Assembly (NCBI RefSeq): GCF_003944835.1
Contig: NZ_RWIV01000001.1
Span: 504,001-568,000, forward strand
Direction of reading: 5' to 3'
DNA: 64,000 bases
Origin: Bacillus sp. HMF5848
Lineage (GTDB): Bacteria; Bacillota; Bacilli; Bacillales; HMF5848
Under the pieces are notes generated by a model, which saw only the letters and a list, made by a program, of their open reading frames with translations, searched no databases and was not told the DNA's origin. The position numbers and the translations under genes were made by a program. This document shows, one piece after another, positions 51,925 through 60,486 of this stretch. The first letter of the stretch is position 1. Each line of letters begins with the position of its first letter.

Positions 51925-53648
51925 TGTCTATTACGATTACTGGAATTGAAGCTTCAGCAGGTATCGCCATTGCAAAGGCGCTCAAGATAACGGAAGCTAA
52001 GCTAGAGGTAGAAAAGCGGCAAGTCGCTTCTGAAATAGAAGAGATTAATAGGTTATCAGCTGCATTGAATCAATCCGTAGAAGAGCTAAAAGCAATTAAA
52101 GAAAAAGCTTTAGAAGAATTAGGTGAAGATAAAGCAGAAATTTTTTCTGCTCATCTGCTAGTCATTCATGATCCTGAGCTTATCAACCCTATTCAAGAAA
52201 AAATTAAAACAGAAAAAGTGAATGCAGAATATGCTTTAAAAGAAGTGGTCACAAAATTTGTAGCTATTTTCGAATCGATGGATAATGAATATATGAGAGA
52301 GAGAGCGGCTGATATTCGTGATGTCACCAACCGTGTTCTCAAGCATTTATTAGGTGTAAAATCTGTTTCACTTGCAGATATACATGAGGAAGTTATTATT
52401 ATTGCAGAAGACTTAACACCATCGGACACAGCACAGTTAAATAGAAGATTCGTCAAAGGCTTTGCGACAGACATTGGTGGACGAACCTCTCACTCTGCTA
52501 TTATGGCAAGATCTATGGAAATTCCAGCTGTGGTAGGGATGAAAACTATAACAGAGCAAGTTGAGTCTGGTGATGTTGTTATCATTGATGGGATGGAAGG
52601 GAAGTTGATTACTAATCCTTCAGATAAAGAAGTACAAGAGTATCTTGTGAAAATAAAAGAGTATGAGTTGCAAAAAGAAGAGTGGGCAAAGCTAGTTTAC
52701 GCCTCAACCGTATCAAAAGATGGGTATCATGTTGAGCTAGCTGCAAATATAGGTAATCCAAATGATCTCGAGACGGTCTTGAAAAATGGTGCCGAGGGAA
52801 TCGGATTGTATCGCACAGAATTTCTATATATGGATCGTAATCAACTTCCTACCGAAGATGAACAATTCGAGTCCTATAAAGCAGTATTAGAGGGTATGGA
52901 AGGTAAACCAGTAGTGATTCGTACATTAGATATAGGTGGAGATAAAGAACTACCGTACTTACAACTGCCTAAAGAACTAAATCCATTTTTAGGGTTCAGA
53001 GCTATTCGCCTCTGTTTAGAACAAACTGACATATTTCGTACTCAACTAAGAGCATTACTGCGAGCAAGTGTATATGGAAATTTGAAAATTATGTTTCCGA
53101 TGATTGCCACACTAGAAGAACTTCGACAAGCAAAAGCAATCCTTGAAGAAGAACGAATGAAGCTTAAAGATAAAGGTATTACGGTGTCCGATACCATTGA
53201 GATTGGCATGATGGTTGAAATACCATCAGCGGCTATTTCAGCAGATACGTTTGCAAAAGAAGTCGATTTCTTCAGCATTGGTACAAATGATTTAATTCAA
53301 TATACAATGGCAGCTGATCGAATGAATGAAAAAGTCTCTTATTTATACCAACCGTATCATCCTTCGATACTAAGACTTGTGAAGTTAGTGATAGACGCTG
53401 CACATAAACAAGGGAAATGGGTGGGTATGTGTGGTGAGATGGCAGGAAACCCAATTGCCATTCGAATTTTACTTGGTATGGGATTAGATGAATTTAGTAT
53501 GAGTGCAAGCTCTATCTTATCATCAAGGGAGTTAATCTCTACACTGTCAAAGCAGAAACTGAGTGAAGTAATAGAGAAACTTATACAACTAAGTACAGAA
53601 CAAGAAGTAGCAGAATTTATAAAAAACGTACAATCTCCTGTACATTAG
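51924..53648 (+). CDS. PTS Enzyme I (PEP-protein phosphotransferase)
   Basis: 574 aa, standard Enzyme I length. The active-site His lies in [20 protein letters not shown]. The PEP-binding barrel has [51 protein letters not shown] and the Cys-containing GMCGEMAGN. It uses PEP to phosphorylate the HPr encoded upstream. A dedicated Enzyme I inside a sugar operon recalls E. coli ptsA next to fsaB and frw. It is the last gene, followed by a terminator. Confidence 0.93.
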   Translation: MSITITGIEASAGIAIAKALKITEAKLEVEKRQVASEIEEINRLSAALNQSVEELKAIKEKALEELGEDKAEIFSAHLLVIHDPELINPIQEKIKTEKVNAEYALKEVVTKFVAIFESMDNEYMRERAADIRDVTNRVLKHLLGVKSVSLADIHEEVIIIAEDLTPSDTAQLNRRFVKGFATDIGGRTSHSAIMARSMEIPAVVGMKTITEQVESGDVVIIDGMEGKLITNPSDKEVQEYLVKIKEYELQKEEWAKLVYASTVSKDGYHVELAANIGNPNDLETVLKNGAEGIGLYRTEFLYMDRNQLPTEDEQFESYKAVLEGMEGKPVVIRTLDIGGDKELPYLQLPKELNPFLGFRAIRLCLEQTDIFRTQLRALLRASVYGNLKIMFPMIATLEELRQAKAILEEERMKLKDKGITVSDTIEIGMMVEIPSAAISADTFAKEVDFFSIGTNDLIQYTMAADRMNEKVSYLYQPYHPSILRLVKLVIDAAHKQGKWVGMCGEMAGNPIAIRILLGMGLDEFSMSASSILSSRELISTLSKQKLSEVIEKLIQLSTEQEVAEFIKNVQSPVH

Positions 53649-53656
53649 AACTCCAC

Positions 53657-53706
53657 AAAAAACTGACCTAGCATCATATTTCATGATGACTTAGGTCAGT
53701 TTTTTA
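53657..53706. terminator. Terminator of the PTS/glycyl radical operon
   Basis: AAAACTGACCTA and TAGGTCAGTTTT pair, with an inner ATCAT/ATGAT stem, and run into TTTTAC. A-rich flanking makes it usable for the convergent minus-strand gene as well. Confidence 0.88.
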
Positions 53707-54177
53707 CTTAATTATCCCTAATCCTATGACTTTTGCTTCCTTCATAATGCCTTCTATTTCTTTTGCCATGTTGTGGTTCGCGCACTCAATAATGATGATA
53801 ACCTCTGAGGTTATTTGAGCTGCAGGATCATGGATTTTCTTACTTTTACTTTTCTTACGTATGTATTGAAAGATAAATCCAACAAAAAATCCAATCACTA
53901 ACCCAATGATTCCCCATATGATGGGACCTAAAAATAACTTAAAGCCTACACTTGCACCGACAACGGCAAAAGCAGTCCCGAGTGCTAGAGCGGCATTAAT
54001 GACTGAGATACCATCTGTTCCATGTGTAGAATCAAATATTTTTGTTTGCAAAGCTTGTGTTTCAAGAGGGACCGTCCATATTTTATCTTTCGAAATACCA
54101 TACTCCTCAATTGATGTAAGGGCATATTCAAGGGATAAGCTATGTTGGAAGGAAGCCACAATGTGCATACGTTTCAC
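53704..54177 (-). CDS. Membrane protein of unknown function
   Basis: 157 aa. A cytoplasmic alpha/beta segment (MKRMHIVASFQHSLSLEYAL) precedes two adjacent spans rich in Gly (ALALGTAFAVVGASVGFKLF, IIWGIIGLVIGFFVGFIFQY), then a basic linker (RKKSKSKK) and a second alpha/beta segment (ITSEVIIIIECANHNMAKEI). The halves look like an ACT-like ferredoxin fold split by the membrane hairpin. The family is not recognised. Its start overlaps the upstream gene by 4 bp, so the pair is cotranscribed. Confidence 0.7.
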   Translation of the reverse strand: MKRMHIVASFQHSLSLEYALTSIEEYGISKDKIWTVPLETQALQTKIFDSTHGTDGISVINAALALGTAFAVVGASVGFKLFLGPIIWGIIGLVIGFFVGFIFQYIRKKSKSKKIHDPAAQITSEVIIIIECANHNMAKEIEGIMKEAKVIGLGIIK

Positions 54178-54935
54178 CTTATTTTAGATAGTCTTAAACT
54201 TGACGTTTGATATGTGTGATTAAAATAGGTTCGTTGTTCTTCTTTAAACAACTTGTTTTGCTCTACGCAAGTAGTATAAGCGTGATAAGCCGCTCCGCCA
54301 TAGACTGATGGCATAAACAATAGCCATTGCGCATTCAAAACATCTGTTGCATTTTGCAAGTCTCCTAAAAATAAATAATAAATCCCCAAATAGAAATTTG
54401 AGTAATATGAATAGACTAGCCACCAAATAATACCGAAAAATCCTAACATAAATCTTTGAGTATACAGCTGCCCTGTTCCGGGTAGGATAAGGGACCAAAT
54501 TAATCCAATAATAGGTTCGCGCTTATCTAAAAAAGTAAGTTCAAACGTGTTCATGGCAAGTGACTTGGTTTGTAGTTTTGTTCGTTTCTCTATTTTAGAA
54601 ATTAGGTTGGAACTGATTGATAACTGATAGCTGTCAAAGATTGTGAAGAGATATAAAAACATATAAAGTAGTGCCCATTTTGGATTTAGCACGGCAGCTG
54701 CTTGATTATAATCCCCTGTAAATGAGTACACCATAGAAAGATTTAACTTAGCATTGTAATTTAAAAACACTTCTAAAATACTAAGAATACTCCCTCTAAA
54801 ATACTGCTGTAGTAGCATGTGTCCAAATCCTGGGAATGAAATCGACCACCATACAATGTTATGAGGGCTTTGATAATGTAAGTTACTTATCCCAAAAGGG
54901 CTTATACAGGACCGTATTCGTCTTTGGTCAGACAT
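54174..54935 (-). CDS. TM2-like multi-span membrane protein
   Basis: 253 aa preceded by AGGGGGATTGT. Two copies of a TM2-type motif appear: ISFPGFGHMLLQQYFRGSIL (about 32-51) and LILPGTGQLYTQRFMLGFFG (about 149-168), each followed by membrane helices and a hydrophilic loop (GDYNQAAAVLNPKWALLYMF; GDLQNATDVLNAQWLLFMPS). The internal duplication is clear in these parallel loops. Function is unknown. It is cotranscribed with the protein downstream. Confidence 0.72.
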   Translation of the reverse strand: MSDQRRIRSCISPFGISNLHYQSPHNIVWWSISFPGFGHMLLQQYFRGSILSILEVFLNYNAKLNLSMVYSFTGDYNQAAAVLNPKWALLYMFLYLFTIFDSYQLSISSNLISKIEKRTKLQTKSLAMNTFELTFLDKREPIIGLIWSLILPGTGQLYTQRFMLGFFGIIWWLVYSYYSNFYLGIYYLFLGDLQNATDVLNAQWLLFMPSVYGGAAYHAYTTCVEQNKLFKEEQRTYFNHTYQTSSLRLSKIR

Positions 54936-55091
54936 ACAATCCCCCTAACGTCAGATATTCTTTTTATTATCTTTAACTAAAGAGTGTAAAATTATGTAAT
55001 TATTAGAAAAAGGCTCTGACCGGTTCTTCTGTTTATGGGATAATCCTTGGTTCATAAGAGTGGAATTCGCTAGAAAAGCTCAGCTAAGACG

Positions 55092-55152
55092 AAGAGTGGA
55101 GAATATCGACACAAGAGCGACAGAATATCGACAAGAAAGCGGTAGATTATCA
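55092..55152. repeat. Short tandem motif (GTCGATATTCT type), reverse orientation
   Basis: GAGAATATCGACACAAGAGC and GACAGAATATCGACAAGAAA are two near-identical units of about 23 bp, with a weaker third. On the minus strand they match the motif at 44193-44252. The rest of 54936-55267 shows no gene. Confidence 0.55.
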
Positions 55153-55267
55153 ATTGTAGATTATTATTGCTGCTTTTTATCATTTACTCTGTATTTATTG
55201 TAAAAATAGGAAGGGGTTTTATATAATTTGTCGAAATTTAAAGATATTACTCGAACGGAGGTATAGT

Positions 55268-56983
55268 ATGTTTGGCAGAAAAAAGATAAAAGAAAATATG
55301 GCTCCAATAGAAATAAAAAGTGAAAACGAGGGGAGATTTGCGGCCACACTTGCATTACATTCCTTTAAAAGCTCGGACCATCAGCAACTTTTAGAAATAC
55401 ATAAAATTATTGAACCTAATCTAAATCAACTATATACAATCCTTGAGTCATACATAGCTAAAATTTCAAATGATTCAAAAATGGATGAATCCATTACAGC
55501 GTCCTACTTATCTAATTTTTTTAGTATGCAACGTGACGATGCATACATACAAAACGTTGTATCGTTTTATGAAGCGTTATCCAACATTGATGCATCGTTT
55601 CCTAAGCTTGGGGCAGTGTACAGTAATTTACTTATCTCGTTACAATCAGCACTTATAAACAGTAAAAGGCTGAGTCCCACAAAGTACAAGCAGTATTTAC
55701 AAGTATTACAAAGAGCAGTTGCTGTTGATCAACAGATAATAATGGAACTATACTCTGAGCAGTTGTTAGAAGGAGTAACAACTGGGATTGTCGATATAAT
55801 GGATAAAAATGCTGAGATTATGTTTATTAAAGATTTAATAACAAGTCTTGAAAAGCAAGACCATGACATTACTAGTGCAACATCAGCGACAGAAGAAATG
55901 ACGGCTACAATTGAGGAAGTCGCATCCACCGTATCAAGTGTGTCAGAGAAAACGTACGTGTCTGTAGAAAAAGCAGAAGATGGATATAGAGTTTTTAATA
56001 AAGCTCTAAATGAGATTGTTGAATCAAATAAAAATTTCGAATCGATAGTTAAAAATTTTGCGAATCTACAACAAAATATTGCAACTATTGAAGAAGTCGT
56101 CTCTTTAATTAATGGAATTGCCGATCAGACAAGTTTACTAGCTCTTAATGCTTCGATCGAGGCAGCTCGTGCAGGTGAACATGGCAAGGGCTTTGCGGTT
56201 GTAGCGACAGAAGTACGAAAGCTAGCTGATGACACAGTAAATTCTATTCAAAGAGTTAATGAAAATGTAAATAGTCTAAGGTTCTTTTCGAAAGAAGTGG
56301 AGGAATCAATCAACTCTACATCAATAGTCATTAACAAGGCTACGAAAGAAGCAACAGCTTCACTGCCGATATTGTCTGAAATCACAACCTTGGTAGGAGA
56401 CATCAATCAAGCAACTTCAAACACAGCAGCTAGTGCCGAAGAACAGGCTGCAGCCATAGATGAAATTGCACATCGAATGGCATCTATTGCTGATTTAACA
56501 AGCAATGTTCATTCTTTAGGTGTGAATACAGGAGAAGCTATTTATGCGTTGAGTAAAACAATTGATGCTTTTAGAAAAGGTATTACCACAGGTCGCAATG
56601 TAAGTTTAACCACGAAAGCTCTATTGAATCTATCAAAAGCGGATCATATACTTTGGAAGTGGCGTGTATATAATATGTTCCTCGGTCTAGAAACAATAAA
56701 TCCAGAGGATGTGGCATCACATCAAGATTGTCGACTCGGTAAATGGTATTTTAACAATAAAGTGCAAGAACAATTTAAGGGTAAACCAGAATTTAGACTT
56801 TTAGATGCTCCACATAAGATAGTTCATGATTCGGCAAGGAGAGCGGCTCAATCCTTTGCAGCAGGAGATATAGCATCTGCGGAACAACACCTACAGACAT
56901 TAGAACAAGCTTCAAAAGAAGTGTTGCATAATATTGATGTGTTGATCAACGATGTAGGAGAGAAAAATTTAAATTATATGTAA
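55268..56983 (+). CDS. Soluble chemoreceptor: globin-like sensor, MCP signalling domain, CZB domain
   Basis: 571 aa with ACGGAGGTATAGT upstream and no membrane segment. Residues 25-185 resemble a HemAT-type globin sensor ([40 protein letters not shown]). The signalling hairpin is complete ([35 protein letters not shown]). The C-terminal CZB zinc domain (about 470-545) has [26 protein letters not shown] and HKIVHDSA. The stretch aligning with the proximal-His helix of HemAT reads LINSKRLSP, with no His, so haem binding is doubtful. It signals to CheA/CheW, possibly sensing zinc or redox state. Confidence 0.85.
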   Translation: MFGRKKIKENMAPIEIKSENEGRFAATLALHSFKSSDHQQLLEIHKIIEPNLNQLYTILESYIAKISNDSKMDESITASYLSNFFSMQRDDAYIQNVVSFYEALSNIDASFPKLGAVYSNLLISLQSALINSKRLSPTKYKQYLQVLQRAVAVDQQIIMELYSEQLLEGVTTGIVDIMDKNAEIMFIKDLITSLEKQDHDITSATSATEEMTATIEEVASTVSSVSEKTYVSVEKAEDGYRVFNKALNEIVESNKNFESIVKNFANLQQNIATIEEVVSLINGIADQTSLLALNASIEAARAGEHGKGFAVVATEVRKLADDTVNSIQRVNENVNSLRFFSKEVEESINSTSIVINKATKEATASLPILSEITTLVGDINQATSNTAASAEEQAAAIDEIAHRMASIADLTSNVHSLGVNTGEAIYALSKTIDAFRKGITTGRNVSLTTKALLNLSKADHILWKWRVYNMFLGLETINPEDVASHQDCRLGKWYFNNKVQEQFKGKPEFRLLDAPHKIVHDSARRAAQSFAAGDIASAEQHLQTLEQASKEVLHNIDVLINDVGEKNLNYM

Positions 56984-57187
56984 ATGGAACATTTTAATTC
57001 TTGTAATATAGGTGGTTTAGTGTCTTTTGCGAGGATGGACCATGTAGGTGTGGAATGCTTCTTTTATGAAAAAAACTGAATGACAATGTGGTAGGTTATA
57101 TATTTTTATGATGAACTTCTGAAAAATATTGTAGAGTGAAATAAAAGGGCCCAAAATAATAAATGGTGCCCACAGACAATTTAGGTG

Positions 57188-57328
57188 TTAGTGGGTATTT
57201 AGTAAGACCTCTATTTCTTCATCGGTTATGAATTTCCAATTGATATCTTCATAAACATAATCGTTGCTAGTGGCTTCAAGCAGGTTGTCAATGTCATCAT
57301 AAGATAGTTTTTGAATTTTGTTATTCAT
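57188..57328 (-). CDS. Small protein of unknown function (46 aa)
   Basis: An ATG at 57328 follows AAAGGTGATATAGC, a strong ribosome binding site. The frame encodes MNNKIQKLSYDDIDNLLEAT and ends EEIEVLLNTH. It is acidic and probably helical. The region 56984-57187 beside it shows no gene. The family is not recognised; the strong start signal is the main support. Confidence 0.55.
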   Translation of the reverse strand: MNNKIQKLSYDDIDNLLEATSNDYVYEDINWKFITDEEIEVLLNTH

Positions 57329-57441
57329 GCTATATCACCTTTCCCTTCACTAATAATGTTCTATAGTCATTTTGATTTTATGAGGGTCAGGTGAGTTATT
57401 TTCTTAGTAAAAAAATTGAAAATAGTGTAAATCATAAGAAG

Positions 57442-57473
57442 AAGGGGAGGAAAACCTCCCCTTTGATATTTTA
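57442..57473 (+). terminator. Terminator-like hairpin
   Basis: AAGGGGAGG and CCTCCCCTT form a 9-bp stem with an AAAA loop, followed by TGATATTTT. Confidence 0.6.
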
Positions 57474-57520
57474 ATAGGCTTTGTTCAAGATGGCTGTTGA
57501 TTTTAAAATATTTTTTGATT

Positions 57521-57650
57521 GTAGCAAACGTACGGGACTCCTTCGGATAGCGGTAGGCGGGAGACCCCACAGGCGCTTGCGCCGAGGAATCTTCAGAACG
57601 CTCGCGGAAAGAGCGTGCAGTTGAGCGAAAATCAATATTGAAGTTTAACA
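57521..57650. repeat. GC-rich Bacillaceae intergenic repeat
   Basis: ACGGGACTCCTTCGGATAGC, GAGACCCCACAGGCGCTTGC, GCCGAGGAATCTTCAGAACG and GTGCAGTTGAGCGAAAATCA follow the order of a repeat that I know from many Bacillus genomes between genes. It is markedly richer in G+C than its surroundings, and has internal pairing (GCGCTTGCGCC; CGCTCGCGGAAAGAGCG). No coding frame is plausible. Confidence 0.7.
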
Positions 57651-57728
57651 GACATCCATGCAAAAAAATAAGCACATAAATCAATGAAATAAAAGTTATC
57701 CACAGTTATTTCAGGATAGAGCCATATA

Positions 57729-58355
57729 TTAAAAAGCTAGGGCTACTTCTTTTGCTTCAGTAAGTCCTTTTTCTATAATGGCTTCTGCTTTGTCAGGGAA
57801 TTGATTATGTCCTTCTATAATGACAGTTTTAATATTCTCAATTCCCCAGAAGTTTAGTATAGCAGTTACATAATTAACAGCCATCTCGATTGATTGAGCT
57901 GGTCCTTCTGAGTATACACCACCTCTTGCGTTTAACAGTACTACTTCCTTCGAAGAAAGTAAGCCTTCGGGTCCATTCGCTGTATAGCGGAAAGTCTTAC
58001 CGGCTTGTCCTAAATAGTCTAAATATGTGTGTAAAACAGCGGGAACAGTAAAGTTCCACAGTGGGAAGGCAAATACAATTTTATCTGCTGCTAAAAATTG
58101 ATTTAAATAGCGATTTACAATATCTGTTGCGGCTTTTTCATCGCTAGTTAATTCCATCCCTTTTGATAGTTTAAACATGCCGTTAATCATATTTAAATCG
58201 TAATACGGAAGTTTTTCTTCGAATAGATCAAGCTCAGTCGCATTGTCCTCAGGATTTGTTGCTTTGTAGCTATCAAGGAATGTTTGGTATAGCTTTACAC
58301 TAACAGCCTGTTCAAAGGGTCTAGAATTTGCTTTTATAAATAATACATTTGTCAT
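57729..58355 (-). CDS. azoR: FMN-dependent NADH-azoreductase
   Basis: 208 aa from ATG 58355, preceded by TTGGAGGTACTTTT; the longer in-frame start at 58385 has none. The flavodoxin-like fold starts MTNVLFIKANSRPFEQAVS and includes FAFPLWNFTVPAVLHTYLDY and LNARGGVYSEGPA, the FMN-binding features of AzoR/AcpD. These enzymes reduce quinones and azo dyes by two electrons, protecting against thiol-reactive stress. Two operator-like sites lie directly upstream, and a MarR-type gene sits 950 bp away on the same strand. Confidence 0.9.
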   Translation of the reverse strand: MTNVLFIKANSRPFEQAVSVKLYQTFLDSYKATNPEDNATELDLFEEKLPYYDLNMINGMFKLSKGMELTSDEKAATDIVNRYLNQFLAADKIVFAFPLWNFTVPAVLHTYLDYLGQAGKTFRYTANGPEGLLSSKEVVLLNARGGVYSEGPAQSIEMAVNYVTAILNFWGIENIKTVIIEGHNQFPDKAEAIIEKGLTEAKEVALAF

Positions 58356-58374
58356 AAAAGTACCTCCAATATAT

Positions 58375-58391
58375 TTAGTTGTCATAGCAAC
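58375..58391. promoter_or_regulatory. MarR-type operator-like site A
   Basis: TTAGTTGTCATAGCAAC is itself an imperfect palindrome (GTTG/CAAC). It matches site B at 15 of 17 positions in inverted orientation and lies just upstream of the azoreductase. Confidence 0.6.
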
Positions 58392-58431
58392 TTTTATTTT
58401 TAAAAATTAACTAGTTGTTGAAGTGATAAAG

Positions 58432-58448
58432 GTTGCTACAACAACTAA
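58432..58448. promoter_or_regulatory. MarR-type operator-like site B
   Basis: GTTGCTACAACAACTAA is the reverse complement of TTAGTTGTTGTAGCAAC. Its centre lies 57 bp from that of site A, bracketing the likely azoreductase promoter. Confidence 0.6.
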
Positions 58449-58503
58449 TTTCTTTCGATAGTATATAAAATCAGAAAGATATTGTCAATGGATGTGATTT
58501 TAT

Positions 58504-58535
58504 CATAAAAAAACAACGTTGTTTTATAACGTTGT
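58504..58535 (-). terminator. Terminator on the minus strand
   Basis: ACAACGTT and AACGTTGT pair. The run of A on the plus strand (58507-58513) becomes the U-tract for transcripts coming from the reductase and MarR genes. Confidence 0.7.
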
Positions 58536-58548
58536 CCTCTGATGACGG

Positions 58549-58663
58549 TAAAGAAAATATAAGTGTTTTTCCTAGATTGGCCCCTCGAGATCTTAAGGTG
58601 TCCCCCTCCGGAGGGGGACACCTTAAACTGGTCGGAGCTGAGCAAGGCGCTTGCGCTTTTCTT
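58549..58663. repeat. Second repeat family, copy 3 (short form)
   Basis: It shares AAAGAAAATATAAG, GAGATCTTAAGG, CTGGTCGGAGCTGAGC and GGCGCTTGCGCTTTTCTT with copies 1 and 2 but lacks their 65-71 bp extra segment. The centre, 58593-58626, is a perfect 34-bp palindrome (arms begin TTAAGGTGTCCCCCTCC). Confidence 0.78.
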
Positions 58664-58717
58664 GAGTTTGACATCAAAACAAGAGATTTTTAACGGCTAG
58701 GCGACATCAGATATTAC

Positions 58718-59278
58718 TTACTTTAAAATGTCATGATCAACGTAACGTTCACCATTTAGCTCACTAATGATATTAATGGCAACTGCTGCACCATGTCCTG
58801 CTGTAATGATTGTATGCACACTAACACCAGCAACAGTTCCTGCAGCCCAAATCCCACCAATATTTGTGCGACCTTCTTTGTCTACATCAATAATTGTTTT
58901 TATTCTAGGTTCTGTGCCAGGGATGAGTGTTAGCCCCATGTTCTCAGCAAGATCTGTCAGTGCTCCGGAAGCAAACAGAACATGCTTTGCGGTATATTCA
59001 TTTTTCTCAGATTGAACTTTAAATCCACCATCTACTTGCGAAACGTTTGTGACGGTATCAGAGACAAACTCAGCCCCGAATTTTTCAGCCTGTTGTTTGC
59101 CTACTTTAATAAGTTCTGGCCCTTCTATTTCGGAAACTCCGTAATGGTTTTCTACCCATGCACGGTTGGTCATGCTTTTTCCGTTATCTAGTACTATTGT
59201 CTTTTTACCTGCTTTTGCTGAGAAAATCGCAGCGCTTGAACCGGCAGGTCCACTACCAATAATTACAATATCATACAT
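58718..59278 (-). CDS. Short thioredoxin-reductase-like FAD protein
   Basis: 186 aa from ATG 59278 (GGGGGATC upstream). The FAD-binding start MYDIVIIGSGPAGSSAAIFS and the C-terminal FAD block GGIWAAGTVAGVSVHTIITA are both present. The central NAD(P) domain and the redox CxxC of normal thioredoxin reductases (about 310 aa) are missing. The FAD halves join cleanly (KHVLFASGALTDLAENMG), so this looks like a real small family rather than a broken gene. It lies 31 bp after the MarR gene, in the same transcript. Confidence 0.82.
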   Translation of the reverse strand: MYDIVIIGSGPAGSSAAIFSAKAGKKTIVLDNGKSMTNRAWVENHYGVSEIEGPELIKVGKQQAEKFGAEFVSDTVTNVSQVDGGFKVQSEKNEYTAKHVLFASGALTDLAENMGLTLIPGTEPRIKTIIDVDKEGRTNIGGIWAAGTVAGVSVHTIITAGHGAAVAINIISELNGERYVDHDILK

Positions 59279-59309
59279 AAGAGAAGATCCCCCATTTTTA
59301 ATTATTCTT

Positions 59310-59756
59310 TTAATCATTCAAATTTTGTACATTTGCGTTCATTTTTGAAAGTACCTTTTCTACTTGTAGAAGTTCTTCTTCTGTAATGCCTTTACATACG
59401 ATGGCATTAAATTCCTCTGCAATTGGGATTACTTTTTCACCGAGCTTTTTTCCTTTATCTGTGAGATAAAGTCGAACCGACCGTCGATCGTTGTTACATT
59501 GAACTCGTTTGATAAAGTCTTTATTTTCTAAGTTTGCGGCCATTCGGGCAATGTTTGTTTTGTCTTTATCCAAGCTTTCAACAATTTGGTTCTGAGTCAA
59601 GCCATCCTTTTCCCATAGCAACATCATGATTAAATTTTGCTCAGGTGCAAGATTAAATGGTTCAAGCTTTGACTTGATGAATCCCGTCAATTTTAAATCG
59701 GTATGATGAATTTTAATACTAATGTAATCATGAATACTTAATTTCAAATTAATCAC
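59310..59756 (-). CDS. MarR-family transcriptional regulator
   Basis: 148 aa starting at GTG 59756 (AAGGTG close upstream; TTG 59747 is an alternative). The winged helix includes LTQNQIVESLDKDKTNIARM and the wing CNNDRRSVRLYLTDKGKKLG. A single Cys lies in the wing (VQCNND) and one near the C-terminus (IVCKG), so thiol-based sensing is possible. It heads the operon with the FAD protein and probably represses the azoreductase too. Confidence 0.9.
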   Translation of the reverse strand: MINLKLSIHDYISIKIHHTDLKLTGFIKSKLEPFNLAPEQNLIMMLLWEKDGLTQNQIVESLDKDKTNIARMAANLENKDFIKRVQCNNDRRSVRLYLTDKGKKLGEKVIPIAEEFNAIVCKGITEEELLQVEKVLSKMNANVQNLND

Positions 59757-59770
59757 ACACCTTGCAAAGG

Positions 59771-59790
59771 TTAGTTGCTATACATACTAA
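59771..59790. promoter_or_regulatory. Possible MarR autoregulatory site
   Basis: TTAGTTGCTATACATACTAA begins like the azoreductase operator sites (TTAGTTGT/C) and is an imperfect palindrome 15 bp before the MarR start. Confidence 0.4.
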
Positions 59791-59948
59791 TATAGGTTCT
59801 AGTATAGGAAAAATATACAGTTAAGTCAAATTCTGTGCGCGCAACAAGCCGACGATAAATTTTTTGTCGAGAATATATTTGTTAGAAAATGAAACTTAAC
59901 GTGTATATAAACAGTAAATATATATGAATTCTAAAAGGGGTGTGAAGA

Positions 59949-60386
59949 TTGAAGAAAGTATATGTATTTTTTATAGTGTTAGTAACCTTTGTGTTAAGTG
60001 GCTGTTCGTTTTTAGGTGAAGTAAATAAATCGCTACAGTATGTTGAAGAGGCAACGCAGCATATAACTACTTTAACAAACTTTGCCGAAGAAGCTCCAAG
60101 ACTAATTCAAGAAGCTGCAACTGATGAGGCTGTTAGAGCAGATTTAGAGAATAGATTGAAAACATTGCGGGAAGACATTGAGCAATTTAATGGCATTGAT
60201 GCTCCTGCTATTGCACGAGACATTCACGACAAAATTGTGCAGCAAAACGAAGCAATAAAAGCAGAGATTGATAAAGTGTTAGAGAACGGTCAATTAGTAA
60301 TAGATGCAATTGAAAATTCGCAGCTCATTCAAACAATTAATGAGATAACCGAGCTTTTAAATCAGTTAGAACAACTTAATATATAA
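59949..60386 (+). CDS. DUF6376-like lipoprotein
   Basis: 145 aa starting at TTG 59949 (AAAGGGGTGTG upstream). The signal peptide ends in the lipobox VLSGC, giving an N-terminal lipid anchor. The mature part is helical and acidic (FLGEVNKSLQYVEEATQHIT; ITELLNQLEQLNI). This matches a Bacillus lipoprotein family of unknown role. It is monocistronic with its own terminator. Confidence 0.8.
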   Translation: MKKVYVFFIVLVTFVLSGCSFLGEVNKSLQYVEEATQHITTLTNFAEEAPRLIQEAATDEAVRADLENRLKTLREDIEQFNGIDAPAIARDIHDKIVQQNEAIKAEIDKVLENGQLVIDAIENSQLIQTINEITELLNQLEQLNI

Positions 60387-60390
60387 ATGA

Positions 60391-60423
60391 TAAGGGATTG
60401 AACATTTTGTTCAGTCCCTTTTG
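60391..60423 (+). terminator. Rho-independent terminator
   Basis: AAGGGATTGAAC and GTTCAGTCCCTT pair around ATTTT and run into TTGC. Confidence 0.75.
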
Positions 60424-60486
60424 CATGAAAGGAGACATATAATCCTTCACATTAAAAAAGTACAGATGAATATTTAAAAACTACCA

